Shown here: positions 49,526 to 57,999 of the stretch, in pieces | Layout: each line of letters opens with the position of its first letter | How positions within the stretch are numbered: the first letter of the stretch is position 1 | Source of the DNA: Sphingomonas rosea | GTDB lineage: Bacteria > Pseudomonadota > Alphaproteobacteria > Sphingomonadales > Sphingomonadaceae | Length of the DNA: 64,000 bases | Assembly: GCF_039538065.1 (NCBI RefSeq) | Contig: NZ_BAABBR010000001.1 | Span: 2,146,501 to 2,210,500, forward strand | Reading direction: 5' to 3' | The notes under the pieces: model-generated | The model's input: the letters and a program-made list of their open reading frames with translations, nothing else | Told to the model about the DNA's origin: nothing | Database searches by the model: none | Program-made: the position numbers and the translations under genes

Positions 49526-49893
49526 TGCTTCGCTGGATCGGCGCGGCGGCGCTTGTGGTGGCAGGGGCAGCCGCGGCGCAGACCGCCTATTTCGGTGCGC
49601 GGGGTGCAGGGCAGGTGGGCGAGCGCTTCGACGGTTATCTCGGCTATTCGCTGGTGCAGCCGAGCCCGCAGGCGCGGGCCCAGACCGAAGCGATCAACAT
49701 CCGCCGCCGCTCGCTTTACTCGGACCTTGCCCAGCGCCGCGGCGTCAGCCCGCAGGAAGTCGGCATCACGGCGGGCTGTACGCTCCTTGCGCGCGTGGCA
49801 GTCGGCGAAAGCTATCTGCTGAGCGACGGACAGTGGCGGCGCCGCGCGGCGGGCCAGCCGGCGCCCGTGCCCGATTATTGCACCGGCGGCTGA
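49525..49893 (+). CDS. ydbL: YdbL family (DUF1318) periplasmic protein
   Basis: 122 aa (123 if GTG 49522 is used). Signal MLRWIGAAALVVAGAAAAQ; DUF1318 features GQVGERFDGYLGYSLVQPS, INIRRRSLYSDLAQRRGVSPQEVG and the C-terminal YLLSDGQWRRR. In E. coli YdbL assists correct assembly of YdbH-YnbE. The start overlaps the ynbE stop (TGATG). The 3' end overlaps a convergent gene by 19 bases. Confidence 0.92.
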   Translation: MLRWIGAAALVVAGAAAAQTAYFGARGAGQVGERFDGYLGYSLVQPSPQARAQTEAINIRRRSLYSDLAQRRGVSPQEVGITAGCTLLARVAVGESYLLSDGQWRRRAAGQPAPVPDYCTGG

Positions 49894-50594
49894 GCCTTGA
49901 AGTCGGCGCGATAGCCCGGCTTCAGGCGACCGATCATGGTCGCGGTGATCGGAAGGCTGATCTCATAACCGCCCTCGGCATAGGGGCCGGCGACGTAAGG
50001 GTCGGCGAGCACGTCGACATGGTCGAAGCGCCCGTCCTTGTCCTTGTCGGCGAGCGCCACGGTCAGTTCCTTGAGCTGCGGGCATTGCGCCGGCCAATCG
50101 GCGCGTTTCACCGGTTCCTGCCGCCGCTTGGCGCGCTCGCGGTCGAGCAGCACGCAGAACGGCTGGCGGATCGCGCCGTCCCAGCTCTGCCTCGGTGACA
50201 GCAAGTTCGCATAAGTGATGTCGCGGCCGAGGCGGCGTTCCCACAGCAGGGCCTTGGTGCCGCTGTTAGGATGCGCTCCGCCGGTATAAGCGGCGGTCGC
50301 GTTGACCAGCGACAATAGCTGCCGGCTCTGGCCGTAGAGTTCATACTGCCGCGAGAAATCGAGGCCGTTGAAATCGAGCTTCTGCTCGGCACGGAACGCC
50401 TTTTCGCCCGCGACCAGGTCCATCATCCGCTTTTTCTGCGCAGCGGCGTCGGCGCGGAAGCGGCGCGAAAGGGCGGGGACCGCTTCGGCCTCGCGCGGCC
50501 AGCCATAAGCGAAGGACAGGCCGTCACGGTCGGAGGTGATGGCGACGGCGCCCGCAGGCGGCGCGGCGGCGAGGAGTAGGGCAGCGATGATCAT
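49875..50594 (-). CDS. Secreted DUF3298/RsiV-like domain protein
   Basis: 239 aa from ATG 50594. Signal peptide MIIAALLLAAAPPAGA. The middle has NATAAYTGGAHPNSGTKALLWERRLGRDITYANLL, the hallmark of DUF3298/DUF4163 domains (as in RsiV and PdaC), and two Cys that may pair. In RsiV this domain binds lysozyme; here it could bind a cell-wall or surface ligand, which is inference. Longer reading up to 50759 is open but lacks a signal. Convergent with ydbL. Confidence 0.78.
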   Translation of the reverse strand: MIIAALLLAAAPPAGAVAITSDRDGLSFAYGWPREAEAVPALSRRFRADAAAQKKRMMDLVAGEKAFRAEQKLDFNGLDFSRQYELYGQSRQLLSLVNATAAYTGGAHPNSGTKALLWERRLGRDITYANLLSPRQSWDGAIRQPFCVLLDRERAKRRQEPVKRADWPAQCPQLKELTVALADKDKDGRFDHVDVLADPYVAGPYAEGGYEISLPITATMIGRLKPGYRADFKAQPPVQ

Positions 50595-50773
50595 GGACAG
50601 GAATGTAACCCAAGCCACCTGAACGCGACAGATGCGGCCTCGCCCGGTTGACCTCGCGCCCCGCCCTGCTAAAGGGGCCGCGCCTTGGCGGGCAGTCGGC
50701 CGCCATGTCCCTTGCCTTACGCGATGATCGAGCGACGTCCACGCCGCCCGGCCACGCACATGGAGAGTTGGTC

Positions 50774-51100
50774 ATGGTCGAAGACAGCCCGGGGCAGGAC
50801 GGAAAGCCTTCGTCCGACGCGCGGTTCGACAGTCTCGAGAAGAGGGTGGCGGAAGCGCAGCGGAAGGAGGCGATCAGGTTAGGACAGAAGCCGCCCGCGG
50901 ATGCCAATGAGCAGCTCGGGAACCGGGTTCTCGCCACCCTGATCGGCGGACTGCTCGGTGGCACGCTGATCGGCTGGGCGCTCGACCGCCTGCTGGGCAC
51001 GTGGCCGATGTTCTTCATTGCGCTGATGGTGCTCGGCACCGCCAGTGGCTTCTGGAGCATCATCAAGATGTCGAACGCAAACGCGAAGAAGGACCGCTAA
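50774..51100 (+). CDS. atpI: ATP synthase assembly protein AtpI/AtpZ
   Basis: 108 aa. Acidic N-terminus, then two helices LATLIGGLLGGTLIGWALDRLLG and MFFIALMVLGTASGFWSIIKM (about 48-95), the AtpI/AtpZ pattern. Helps c-ring assembly or Mg2+ uptake for the synthase. ATG 50774 with GGAGAG nine bases upstream. First gene of the Fo operon; TTGACC (50648) with TAAAGG (50670) is a weak promoter candidate. Confidence 0.9.
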   Translation: MVEDSPGQDGKPSSDARFDSLEKRVAEAQRKEAIRLGQKPPADANEQLGNRVLATLIGGLLGGTLIGWALDRLLGTWPMFFIALMVLGTASGFWSIIKMSNANAKKDR

Positions 51101-51892
51101 GTGGCCGCCGAATCGGGCAAGATCGATCCGATGCACCAGTTCCAGGTCGAACCCCTGTTCGGCCATGACTGGCAAATCGCGGGCCATTCGATCGCCTTCA
51201 CCAACAGTTCCCTGTGGATGCTGTTCACGCTCGCCGTCATCTGGCTCTTCATGCTGGGCGGCATGCGCCGCGAGCTCGTTCCGGGCCGCTGGCAGGTCGC
51301 GGTCGAGGGCGTCACCAACTTCATCACGAGCATGATGGAAACGAACATCGGTCCGCAGGGCCGCAAGTTCGTGCCCTACGTCTTCTCGATCTTCATGTTC
51401 ATCCTCGTCGCCAACCTCCTCGGCATGGCGCCGCTCGGGCTGATCCCGGGCGTTCACCCCTTCACCGTCACCAGCCACCTGACCGTCACGGCGGTGCTGG
51501 CGATCGTCTCGTTCGCGATCGTGCTGATCGTCGGCTTTGCCAAGCACGGCTTCCACTTCTTCAGCCTGTTCGTGCCGCACGGCGCGCCGTGGTGGATGAT
51601 GCCGATCCTGATCCCGGTCGAGTTCGTTTCCTTCATGGTCCGTCCGTTCAGCCTCGCGCTGCGACTGTTCGTGGCGATGACCGCGGGCCACATCCTCCTG
51701 AAGGTGCTGGCCGGCTTCGTGATCAACGGCCTCAACGCGGAGGCCCTGTGGGTCGCCCCGGTGGTCAGCCTGCCGAGCCTCGTCCTGATGATCGGGATCA
51801 GCGCGCTCGAGCTGCTGGTCGCCGCGATCCAGGCCTATGTCTTCGCCCTGTTGACGAGCCTCTATCTCAACGACGCGATCAACCTTCACTAA
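51101..51892 (+). CDS. atpB: ATP synthase Fo subunit a
   Basis: 263 aa, polytopic. FEVKP-like start MHQFQVEPLFG, then five to six helices. The essential proton-channel Arg is in RPFSLALRLFVAMTAGHILLK (about residue 190), with later ISALELLVAAIQAYVFALLTSLYL. GTG start abuts the atpI stop. Works with the c-ring and stator. Confidence 0.97.
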   Translation: MAAESGKIDPMHQFQVEPLFGHDWQIAGHSIAFTNSSLWMLFTLAVIWLFMLGGMRRELVPGRWQVAVEGVTNFITSMMETNIGPQGRKFVPYVFSIFMFILVANLLGMAPLGLIPGVHPFTVTSHLTVTAVLAIVSFAIVLIVGFAKHGFHFFSLFVPHGAPWWMMPILIPVEFVSFMVRPFSLALRLFVAMTAGHILLKVLAGFVINGLNAEALWVAPVVSLPSLVLMIGISALELLVAAIQAYVFALLTSLYLNDAINLH

Positions 51893-51926
51893 CCTCACCA
51901 ACAAGATACAAACGGGAGTAAAGAAC

Positions 51927-52154
51927 ATGGACGCAGAAGCCGCAAAGCTGCTCGGTGCCGGTCTCGCCGCCATTGGCGTCGGCATGGCCGCCCTCGGCGT
52001 GGGTAACGTCTTCGGCTCGTTCCTCGAGAGCGCGCTTCGCAACCCGGCTGCCGCCGACAGCCAGCAGGGCCGCCTGTTCATCGGCTTCGCCGCCGCCGAG
52101 CTTCTCGGCCTGCTGGCGTTCGTCGTGGCGATGATCCTGCTGTTCGTCGCCTAA
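51927..52154 (+). CDS. atpE: ATP synthase Fo subunit c
   Basis: 75-aa helical hairpin. Gly-rich first helix AAIGVGMAALGVGNVFGSFL, polar loop ALRNP, and second helix with the proton-binding Glu58 in FAAAELLGLLAFV. No Na+-coordinating pattern, so H+ is the coupling ion. CGGGAG 15 bases upstream of the ATG. Confidence 0.98.
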   Translation: MDAEAAKLLGAGLAAIGVGMAALGVGNVFGSFLESALRNPAAADSQQGRLFIGFAAAELLGLLAFVVAMILLFVA

Positions 52155-52179
52155 CCACCTGAAAGACTGAGGTCGGCCA

Positions 52180-52674
52180 GTGCCGCAAATCGCGCAAATC
52201 TCGGAGATCTTCGCATCGCAGCTGTTCTGGCTGACGATCACCTTCGGGTTCATCTTCCTCGTCGTGGGCCTCGGCATGGTGCCGAAGATCCAGGGCACGG
52301 TCGATGCGCGCGACGCGCGGATCGCGGCCGACCTCGCAACTGCCGCCAGCGCCCGCGAGACCGCGGACAAGCTGGAGGCGGATCACAAGGCCGCGCTCGA
52401 GAAGAGCCGGGCCGAGGCCGCCAAGGTCGCGGTCGATGCCAAGGCTGCGGCCGCGCAAGCGACCGAGGTCCGGGTCAAGGCCGCCGACACCGCGGCCCAG
52501 GCCAGGGTCGAGGAAGCCATGCGCCGAATCGGCGAGGCTCGTTCCTCGGCGCAGGCCGAAATCGAGAGCGTCGCGGCCGACGCGGCGATCGCGATGGTCG
52601 GCCGTGTTGCTGGCCTCAATGTCGACGAGGGCACTGCCCGCGCTGCCGTCCAGCAGGAGCTCGTCCGTGGCTGA
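52180..52674 (+). CDS. atpG: ATP synthase Fo subunit b'
   Basis: 164 aa. N-terminal membrane helix FWLTITFGFIFLVVGLGMVP, then a long Ala/Glu/Lys coiled coil typical of b'. Pairs with b as peripheral stalk. The duplicated b/b' arrangement is standard for alphaproteobacteria and cyanobacteria. GTG start; overlaps the b gene by 8 bases. Confidence 0.93.
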   Translation: MPQIAQISEIFASQLFWLTITFGFIFLVVGLGMVPKIQGTVDARDARIAADLATAASARETADKLEADHKAALEKSRAEAAKVAVDAKAAAAQATEVRVKAADTAAQARVEEAMRRIGEARSSAQAEIESVAADAAIAMVGRVAGLNVDEGTARAAVQQELVRG

Positions 52675-53215
52675 CAACATCCAGGAAACCACCCACACCG
52701 AGGTCGAGGCCGGCGCCGAACATCACGTCGACCCGAGCGCGCTCGGGTTCGATGCGACCATGCTGGTCGGTCTCGCGATGGCGATCGTCGTCGCGCTGAT
52801 GCTGTGGAAGAAGGTGCCCGGCGCCATCGGCCGCGCGCTCGACGGCAAGATCGCCGCGATCAAGTCGCAGCTCGACGAGGCCGCAGCGCTGCGCGCCGAG
52901 GCCGAGCAGATCAAGGCCGACTATGAAGCCAAGATCGCGGCGTCCGAGAGTGAGGCGAAGGCCATGCTCGACCGCGCCGCGCACGAGGCCGAAGCGATCC
53001 GCGCCAAGGCCGAGACCGACGCCGCCGCGCTGGTCGAGCGCCGCACCCGCATGGCCGAGGACAAGATCGCGGCCGAAGAGCGGAGCGCCCTCGAAGCCCT
53101 CCGCGCCACCGCCGCCGACGCTGCCGCCAAGGCCGCTGCCCGGATCATCGCGGACAGGCATGACGCCGGTGCCGACAAGGCGCTCATCGACCAGGCGATC
53201 GCCGGCATCCGCTAA
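52667..53215 (+). CDS. atpF: ATP synthase Fo subunit b
   Basis: 182 aa. A 30-residue acidic/His N-terminus, membrane helix ATMLVGLAMAIVVALMLWKKVPG (about 29-51), then a coiled coil to the end. Last gene of the operon; F1 genes (atpHAGDC) are not in the window, as expected for alphaproteobacteria where Fo and F1 are separate. GTG start within the end of b'. A terminator follows 24 bases later. Confidence 0.94.
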   Translation: MADNIQETTHTEVEAGAEHHVDPSALGFDATMLVGLAMAIVVALMLWKKVPGAIGRALDGKIAAIKSQLDEAAALRAEAEQIKADYEAKIAASESEAKAMLDRAAHEAEAIRAKAETDAAALVERRTRMAEDKIAAEERSALEALRATAADAAAKAAARIIADRHDAGADKALIDQAIAGIR

Positions 53216-53238
53216 GCGCTTTTCTCGGGACATGAAAC

Positions 53239-53268
53239 AGGCCGCTGGAGCGATCCGGCGGCCTTTTT
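53239..53268 (+). terminator. Intrinsic terminator of the Fo operon
   Basis: AGGCCGCTGGA pairs with TCCGGCGGCCT (one T-G) across a GCGA tetraloop, followed by five Ts. It lies 24 bases past atpF. Confidence 0.93.
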
Positions 53269-53364
53269 CGTGGGTTTCGCCCTGGCCACGAACGTTCCGC
53301 GGTGAACGCCTCGGCGATCGAGCCGGTCGGTCATTGTCTGTGCATCTGGCGGACGCTAGGGGAG

Positions 53365-53520
53365 GCGGCGTTGGGGAGTAGCTAACGGCCGCCAATGGCC
53401 GGCCCCGCGTCAACACACTCGCGCATTTTCGCGCGTGGCGCGGAGGAGCGGCCATGCCGCCTTGCGAGACCAGCCCGTCCAGTCGCTCACCGAGGCGCGG
53501 CGAGGACCGGCTGTGCCTTG
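53365..53520 (+). promoter_or_regulatory. yybP-ykoY manganese riboswitch controlling mntP
   Basis: The leader of mntP contains the conserved loop TTGGGGAGTAGC (53371-53382), then GTCAACACACTCG with GTGGCGCGG as in the E. coli mntP leader, and later GCGAGACC (about 53464), the second conserved Mn2+-binding loop. The two loops dock to bind Mn2+ and then raise expression of the exporter. The outer limits are approximate; the P1 closing stem was not resolved. The rest of the gap 53269-53364 shows nothing clear. Confidence 0.85.
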
Positions 53521-53539
53521 CTCGGTGGAGTTCAGTGAA

Positions 53540-54130
53540 ATGACCCCTCTCGCCATTGCCGGACTTTCCTTCAGCATGTCCGCGGATGCCTGCGCCGCCG
53601 CCATCGGCCAGGGCGCCGTGCGCAAGCCGACGTTCGAGCAGGCCATTCGCTCGGGTGCGGTATTTGGCGCGATCGAAGCCATCACGCCGTTGATCGGTTG
53701 GGTGCTCGGTACGGTCGCGGCAGGGTTCATCACGGGGATCGACCACTGGATCGCCTTCGGCCTGCTCGGCGGCGTCGGCGGCAAGATGCTCTGGGAAGGC
53801 GCCCTGAAGAGCCTCGGCCGAAGGGAAGCGGCGGTCGATGACGAGGCTGTCGCGACACCCGGTCGACAAGGTACGCGAACCCTCGTCCTCACCGCGATCG
53901 GAACGAGCATCGATGCTGCCGCCGTCGGCGTCACGCTTGCCTTCCTCGAGGTCAACATCCTCCTCGTGGCGCTTGCGATCGGAGCGACGACTTTCCTGCT
54001 CACCACCGCCGGCCTGCTGCTCGGAGGCGTGCTTGGACGACGCTTTGGCGGGTGGGTGGAGATGTTCGGTGGTCTCGTGCTGATGACCATCGGGACGATC
54101 ATCCTGCTGGAGCATACGGGCGTGATCTAG
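53540..54130 (+). CDS. mntP: Manganese efflux pump MntP
   Basis: 196 aa, six membrane helices in two repeats. Conserved Asp residues in GLSFSMSADACAAAIGQG (about 8-25) and TAIGTSIDAAAVGVTLAFL (about 120), plus the DHWIAFGLLGGVGGKMLWEG loop. Exports Mn2+. Start ATG 53540, chosen because the riboswitch leader lies directly upstream. Confidence 0.93.
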   Translation: MTPLAIAGLSFSMSADACAAAIGQGAVRKPTFEQAIRSGAVFGAIEAITPLIGWVLGTVAAGFITGIDHWIAFGLLGGVGGKMLWEGALKSLGRREAAVDDEAVATPGRQGTRTLVLTAIGTSIDAAAVGVTLAFLEVNILLVALAIGATTFLLTTAGLLLGGVLGRRFGGWVEMFGGLVLMTIGTIILLEHTGVI

Positions 54131-54194
54131 CCCGCTGTCAGCCGCCGTTCAGCCGGGTCGGCGCAGCTTCGACGTCGCAGTTCGGGAGAGTGCG

Positions 54195-54572
54195 ATGCGC
54201 CATATCCTCTTGCTTGCGAGCCTCGTTCTCTTGCCGGTCGCCGTCACAGCGGCACCCGCAGCCGAGACGGTCGTCACGCTCAGCAACTTTAATTTCGCGC
54301 CGTCGGAGATCGCACTCCATGCGGGTGTTCCGACCGTGCTCCGGCTGACGAACAGCGGCGGCGGCGGACACAGCTTTGCGGCCCCCGCATTCTTCGCGGC
54401 GGCGCGTCTTGATCCCTCTTCGGCGCCGTTGGTCCACGAAGGGAAAGTCGAGATTCCCGGCCATTCGACGGTGAGCATCGCGCTCACGCCGACCGCGGGC
54501 CGCTATCCGCTGCGATGCTCGCACACGCTGCACGGAGCCTTTGGCATGAAGGGCGTGATCACGGTCAGCTGA
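54195..54572 (+). CDS. Cupredoxin-domain periplasmic protein
   Basis: 125 aa. Signal MRHILLLASLVLLPVAVTAA. A plastocyanin-like fold: VTLSNFNFAPSEIALHAG, first copper His in GGGGHSFAAP (about 56), and Cys-His-Met set in RCSHTLHGAFGMKG (about 105-118). A type 1 copper protein for periplasmic electron transfer or copper binding. It follows mntP after 64 bases and may share its transcript. Confidence 0.87.
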   Translation: MRHILLLASLVLLPVAVTAAPAAETVVTLSNFNFAPSEIALHAGVPTVLRLTNSGGGGHSFAAPAFFAAARLDPSSAPLVHEGKVEIPGHSTVSIALTPTAGRYPLRCSHTLHGAFGMKGVITVS

Positions 54573-54586
54573 CCGCCGCGGTCCGC

Positions 54587-56611
54587 TTAAGGAACGTTCT
54601 CAGTCAGCAGGTCGTAGGTCGCGACCAGTTCGTCCTTCTGGTTGAAGATCTCGACCGCCCAGCGGACGACGCCCGTGTCCTCGCTCTTGAGGCTCTTCGA
54701 GCGGACGGTGAGCTCGACCCGCATCGAATCGCCCGGATAGAGCGGGGTGAGGAAGCGCAAATTCTCGAGGCCGGTATTGGCGAGGACGGGACCGGGGGCG
54801 GGGTCGACGAACAGCCCCGCGGCAAAGCTCAGGATGAGATAGCCGTGGGCGACCCGGCCCTCGAAGATCGGCGAGGCCTTGGCGGCTTCCTCGTCCATGT
54901 GGGCGTAGAAGGTGTCGCCGGTGAAGTGGGCGAAATGTTCGATGTCCTCGATCGTCACCGTGCGGCTGGCGGTGCAGAGGGTGTCGCCGATGGTGAGCTC
55001 GCTCATCCGCTTGCGGAAGGGATGGCCCTCGACGAAGCGCTTGGGCGCGCCCGGGATATATTGCTCGGTCACCGCCGCGATCATTGCGGGCGAGCCCTGG
55101 AGTGCGGTGCGCTGCATGTAATGGGCGACGCCGCGGACGCCGCCCATCTCTTCGCCGCCACCGGCGCGGCCCGGGCCGCCGTGGACGAGGACGGGAAGGG
55201 GGGAGCCGTGGCCGGTCGAATCCTTGCCGCTGGTCCGGTCGATGACGAGCATCCGCCCGTGATAGGCACCCGCGCCCGCGATGAAGTCGCGCGCCGCCTC
55301 GCCCTTATGGGTGAAGAGCGAGAGGGCGAGGCTGCCCATGCCGCGGTTGGCGAGCTTCACCGCGTCGGCGAGATCGGCATAGGGCATGAGGGTAGCGATG
55401 GGGCCGAACGGCTCGACGTCATGCGCGGCGGCGCAGGCCCAGGGATCGTCGGCGCGGAGCAGCACGGGGGCCATGAAGGCACCGCCGTCGGGGCCGGTCC
55501 GGCCGTCGGGATCGCCCGCCGCGACGCGCGCGCCGCCCGCCGTGATCGCGGCCACGGCCTCGCGGACGCTGGTGCGCTGCGCCTGGCTGACGAGCGCGCC
55601 CATGCCGGTGCCCTTGTCGCGGGGATCGCCGACGGTGAGAGCGGCGAGCTTGTCCGCGATCGCCCGTTCGACGGCGTCGAGGAAGGGCGCGGGAACCATC
55701 GCACGGCGGATGGCGGTGCACTTCTGCCCGGCCTTGACGGTCATCTCGTTGACGACCTCGGCGACGAACAGGTCGAACTCTGGCGTGCCGGGCGCGGCAT
55801 CGGGGCCGAGGAGCGAGGCGTTCAGGCTGTCCTGCTCGGCGATGAACTTGACGCTTTCGCGCGCGATATTGGGGTGCGAGCGGAGCTTCAGCGCGGTCGC
55901 GGCCGAGCCGGTGAAGCTCACCACATCCTGCCCGCCGAGGTGGTCGAACAGGTCGCCGATGCCGCCGACGATCAGTTGCACCGCGCCGGGCGGCAGGATG
56001 TTCGCCTCGATCATCACCCGGAAGGCGGCCTCGCACAGCCAGGCGGTGGCGCTGGCGGGTTTCACGATTGCGGGCACGCCGGCGAGCAGGGTCGGGGCGA
56101 GTTTCTCGAGCATGCCCCAGATGGGGAAGTTGAAGGCGTTGATGTGGACCGCGACGCCCTGCAGCGGGGTGTAGATGTGCTGGCCGACGAACAGGCCGGA
56201 CTTCGAGAGCGGCTCAAGCGGTCCGTCAAGGAGGACGCGCGCGTCGGGGAGTTCGCGGCGGCCCTTGGACGAGAAGGAGAGGAGGGTGCCCGCACCGCCC
56301 TCGATGTCGATCCAGCCGTCCTTGCGGGTCGCGCCGGTGAGATAGTTGAGTTCGTACAGCTCTTCCTTGCGCGCCATGATGGCGAGGCCGAGCGCCTTCA
56401 GCATCCGCGCGCGCTCGTGGAAGGTCATGGCGCGCAGGGCCGGACCGCCGGTGTCGCGGGCGAAGCGGGCCATGGCGCCGAAGTCGAGCCCGCCCGAGCC
56501 GGTGGTCGCGACGGGGCTTCCGTCGATCGCGCTCGGCAGTTCGACGAGGCTGGCGGCATCGCCGGGCGTCCACTCACCGCGGGCGTAGTTGAGGAGCTGC
56601 GTGGTTTTCAT
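54587..56611 (-). CDS. paaZ: PaaZ: oxepin-CoA hydrolase / semialdehyde dehydrogenase fusion
   Basis: 674 aa. The N-terminal aldehyde dehydrogenase (about 1-520) has the catalytic Cys in KAGQKCTAIRRAMVP and VVSFTGSAATA; the C-terminal MaoC hydratase (about 530-674) has the FTGDTFYAHMDEEAA Asp/His pair. Opens the oxepin ring in phenylacetyl-CoA degradation and oxidises the aldehyde. paaABCDE are not in the window; paaG lies 0.6 kb away. Confidence 0.95.
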   Translation of the reverse strand: MKTTQLLNYARGEWTPGDAASLVELPSAIDGSPVATTGSGGLDFGAMARFARDTGGPALRAMTFHERARMLKALGLAIMARKEELYELNYLTGATRKDGWIDIEGGAGTLLSFSSKGRRELPDARVLLDGPLEPLSKSGLFVGQHIYTPLQGVAVHINAFNFPIWGMLEKLAPTLLAGVPAIVKPASATAWLCEAAFRVMIEANILPPGAVQLIVGGIGDLFDHLGGQDVVSFTGSAATALKLRSHPNIARESVKFIAEQDSLNASLLGPDAAPGTPEFDLFVAEVVNEMTVKAGQKCTAIRRAMVPAPFLDAVERAIADKLAALTVGDPRDKGTGMGALVSQAQRTSVREAVAAITAGGARVAAGDPDGRTGPDGGAFMAPVLLRADDPWACAAAHDVEPFGPIATLMPYADLADAVKLANRGMGSLALSLFTHKGEAARDFIAGAGAYHGRMLVIDRTSGKDSTGHGSPLPVLVHGGPGRAGGGEEMGGVRGVAHYMQRTALQGSPAMIAAVTEQYIPGAPKRFVEGHPFRKRMSELTIGDTLCTASRTVTIEDIEHFAHFTGDTFYAHMDEEAAKASPIFEGRVAHGYLILSFAAGLFVDPAPGPVLANTGLENLRFLTPLYPGDSMRVELTVRSKSLKSEDTGVVRWAVEIFNQKDELVATYDLLTENVP

Positions 56612-56713
56612 GGGGCTGCTCTAGGACAGGCCTTGGCCGGCGGGAAGCGGGGGCGGTGGCGTTAACCATCGCTCGCAAGACCGTCGTAAGGAGCAGGGCG
56701 CATCATCGCGGCC

Positions 56714-57220
56714 ATGTTCCTCGGGCTCGCCCTTGCCGCCGCGACCAGCGCGGTCACGCCGACCTTGCCGCCGCGACAGGTCGATCGCTTCGCCGAGCGG
56801 GTGCTCGCGGTGCACAATGCCGCGCGGGCCGAGGTCGGGGCACCGCCGCTCGCCTGGGACGACAGCCTTGCGCGCAGCGCGGCGACCTATGGACCGCGCC
56901 TCGCCGCGCTCGGTCGCCTGGTCCACTCCCCGCGAGAGGAGCGTCCCGGCCAGCGCGAGAATCTCGCCATGGACCTCACCTGGCGCGGCACACCCGAGAG
57001 CATGACGGGCATGTGGGTCGAGGAAAAGAAACTGTTCGTCCCCGGCCTGTTCCCGGCGGTGACCCGGACCGCCAATTGGGAAGACGTCGCGCATTACACG
57101 CAGATGATCTGGAAGGGCACGACGCACGTCGGCTGCGCGACCTATGACGGCGGCGGCTGGACCTATCTCATCTGCCGCTATTCGCCGCCCGGCAACAAGG
57201 ACGGGAAGCCGGTCCCCTAG
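56714..57220 (+). CDS. Secreted CAP (SCP/PR-1) domain protein
   Basis: 168 aa. Signal-like MFLGLALAAATSAVTP. CAP signatures: VLAVHNAARAEVGAPPLAWDDSLARSA, HSPREERPGQRENLAM, the CAP1 motif VAHYTQMIWKGTTHVGCA, and TYLICRYSPPGN near the end. Family proteins bind sterols or lipids; a bacterial role is unclear. It sits inside the paa-related region and shares CTAG with convergent paaG. Confidence 0.9.
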   Translation: MFLGLALAAATSAVTPTLPPRQVDRFAERVLAVHNAARAEVGAPPLAWDDSLARSAATYGPRLAALGRLVHSPREERPGQRENLAMDLTWRGTPESMTGMWVEEKKLFVPGLFPAVTRTANWEDVAHYTQMIWKGTTHVGCATYDGGGWTYLICRYSPPGNKDGKPVP

Positions 57221-57999
57221 CGGCCCTTGTAGGTCGCGGGGCGCTTCTCGAGGAAGGCAGCAACACCTTCGCGATAGTCTTCGGTGAAGCCGAGACGGCG
57301 CATTTCATCGCGCTGAAGGTCGAGTTCCTGGTCGAGCGTGCGCTCGCCGCTGGTGCGGATGATCTGCTTGATCGCCGCCAGCCCGAGCGGAGGCAATGAA
57401 GCGAGCTTGGTCGCCAGCGCGTCGACCTCGGTGTCGAGCGCCTCGTCTTCGACGCATTTCCAGATGAGCCCCCAATCGGCGGCTTTCTCCGCCGGCAGCG
57501 GCTCGGCGGTAATGGCGAGGCCAAGCGCACGCGCCTGGCCGACGAGGCGGGGCAGGTGCCAGCTTCCGCCGCTGTCGGGGATCAGCCCGAGATTGGCGAA
57601 GCTCTGGATGAACTTGGCGGAGCGGCCCGCGACGACAAGGTCGCAGGCGAGCGCGATGTTGGCGCCGGCGCCTGCCGCGACGCCGTTGACGCGGGCGATG
57701 ACCGGCTGCGGCAGGCTCGCCAGGCGGCGGATGACCGGATTCCAGCTCGCCTCGACCGTCTCGCCGAGGTCGACCGCCTGGCCCGGGGTCACCGCGCGGT
57801 CGTTGAGGTCCTGACCCGCACAGAATCCGCGTCCGGCGCCGGTCAGGACGATCACGCGCGCGCTGTCGGCGACGCGGTCGAGCGCGGCGCGAAGCTCGCC
57901 GTGCATCGCGGCGGTGAAGCTGTTCAACCGGTCCGGGCGGTTGAGCGTGATTCGCGCGATCCCGCCCTCTTCGGCGAGAAGGATGGTGGGCTCGCTCAT
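57217..57999 (-). CDS. paaG: PaaG: 1,2-epoxyphenylacetyl-CoA isomerase (crotonase family)
   Basis: 260 aa. Crotonase fold: GAGRGFCAGQDLNDRAV, VNGVAAGAGANIALACDLVVA, and FANLGLIPDSGGSWHLPRLVG, the PaaG-specific Asp-containing block. Isomerises the ring epoxide to oxepin-CoA, the substrate of PaaZ. Start overlaps the PqqD-like gene stop by four bases, so it is the third gene of an ABC exporter-PqqD-PaaG operon. Confidence 0.92.
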   Translation of the reverse strand: MSEPTILLAEEGGIARITLNRPDRLNSFTAAMHGELRAALDRVADSARVIVLTGAGRGFCAGQDLNDRAVTPGQAVDLGETVEASWNPVIRRLASLPQPVIARVNGVAAGAGANIALACDLVVAGRSAKFIQSFANLGLIPDSGGSWHLPRLVGQARALGLAITAEPLPAEKAADWGLIWKCVEDEALDTEVDALATKLASLPPLGLAAIKQIIRTSGERTLDQELDLQRDEMRRLGFTEDYREGVAAFLEKRPATYKGR

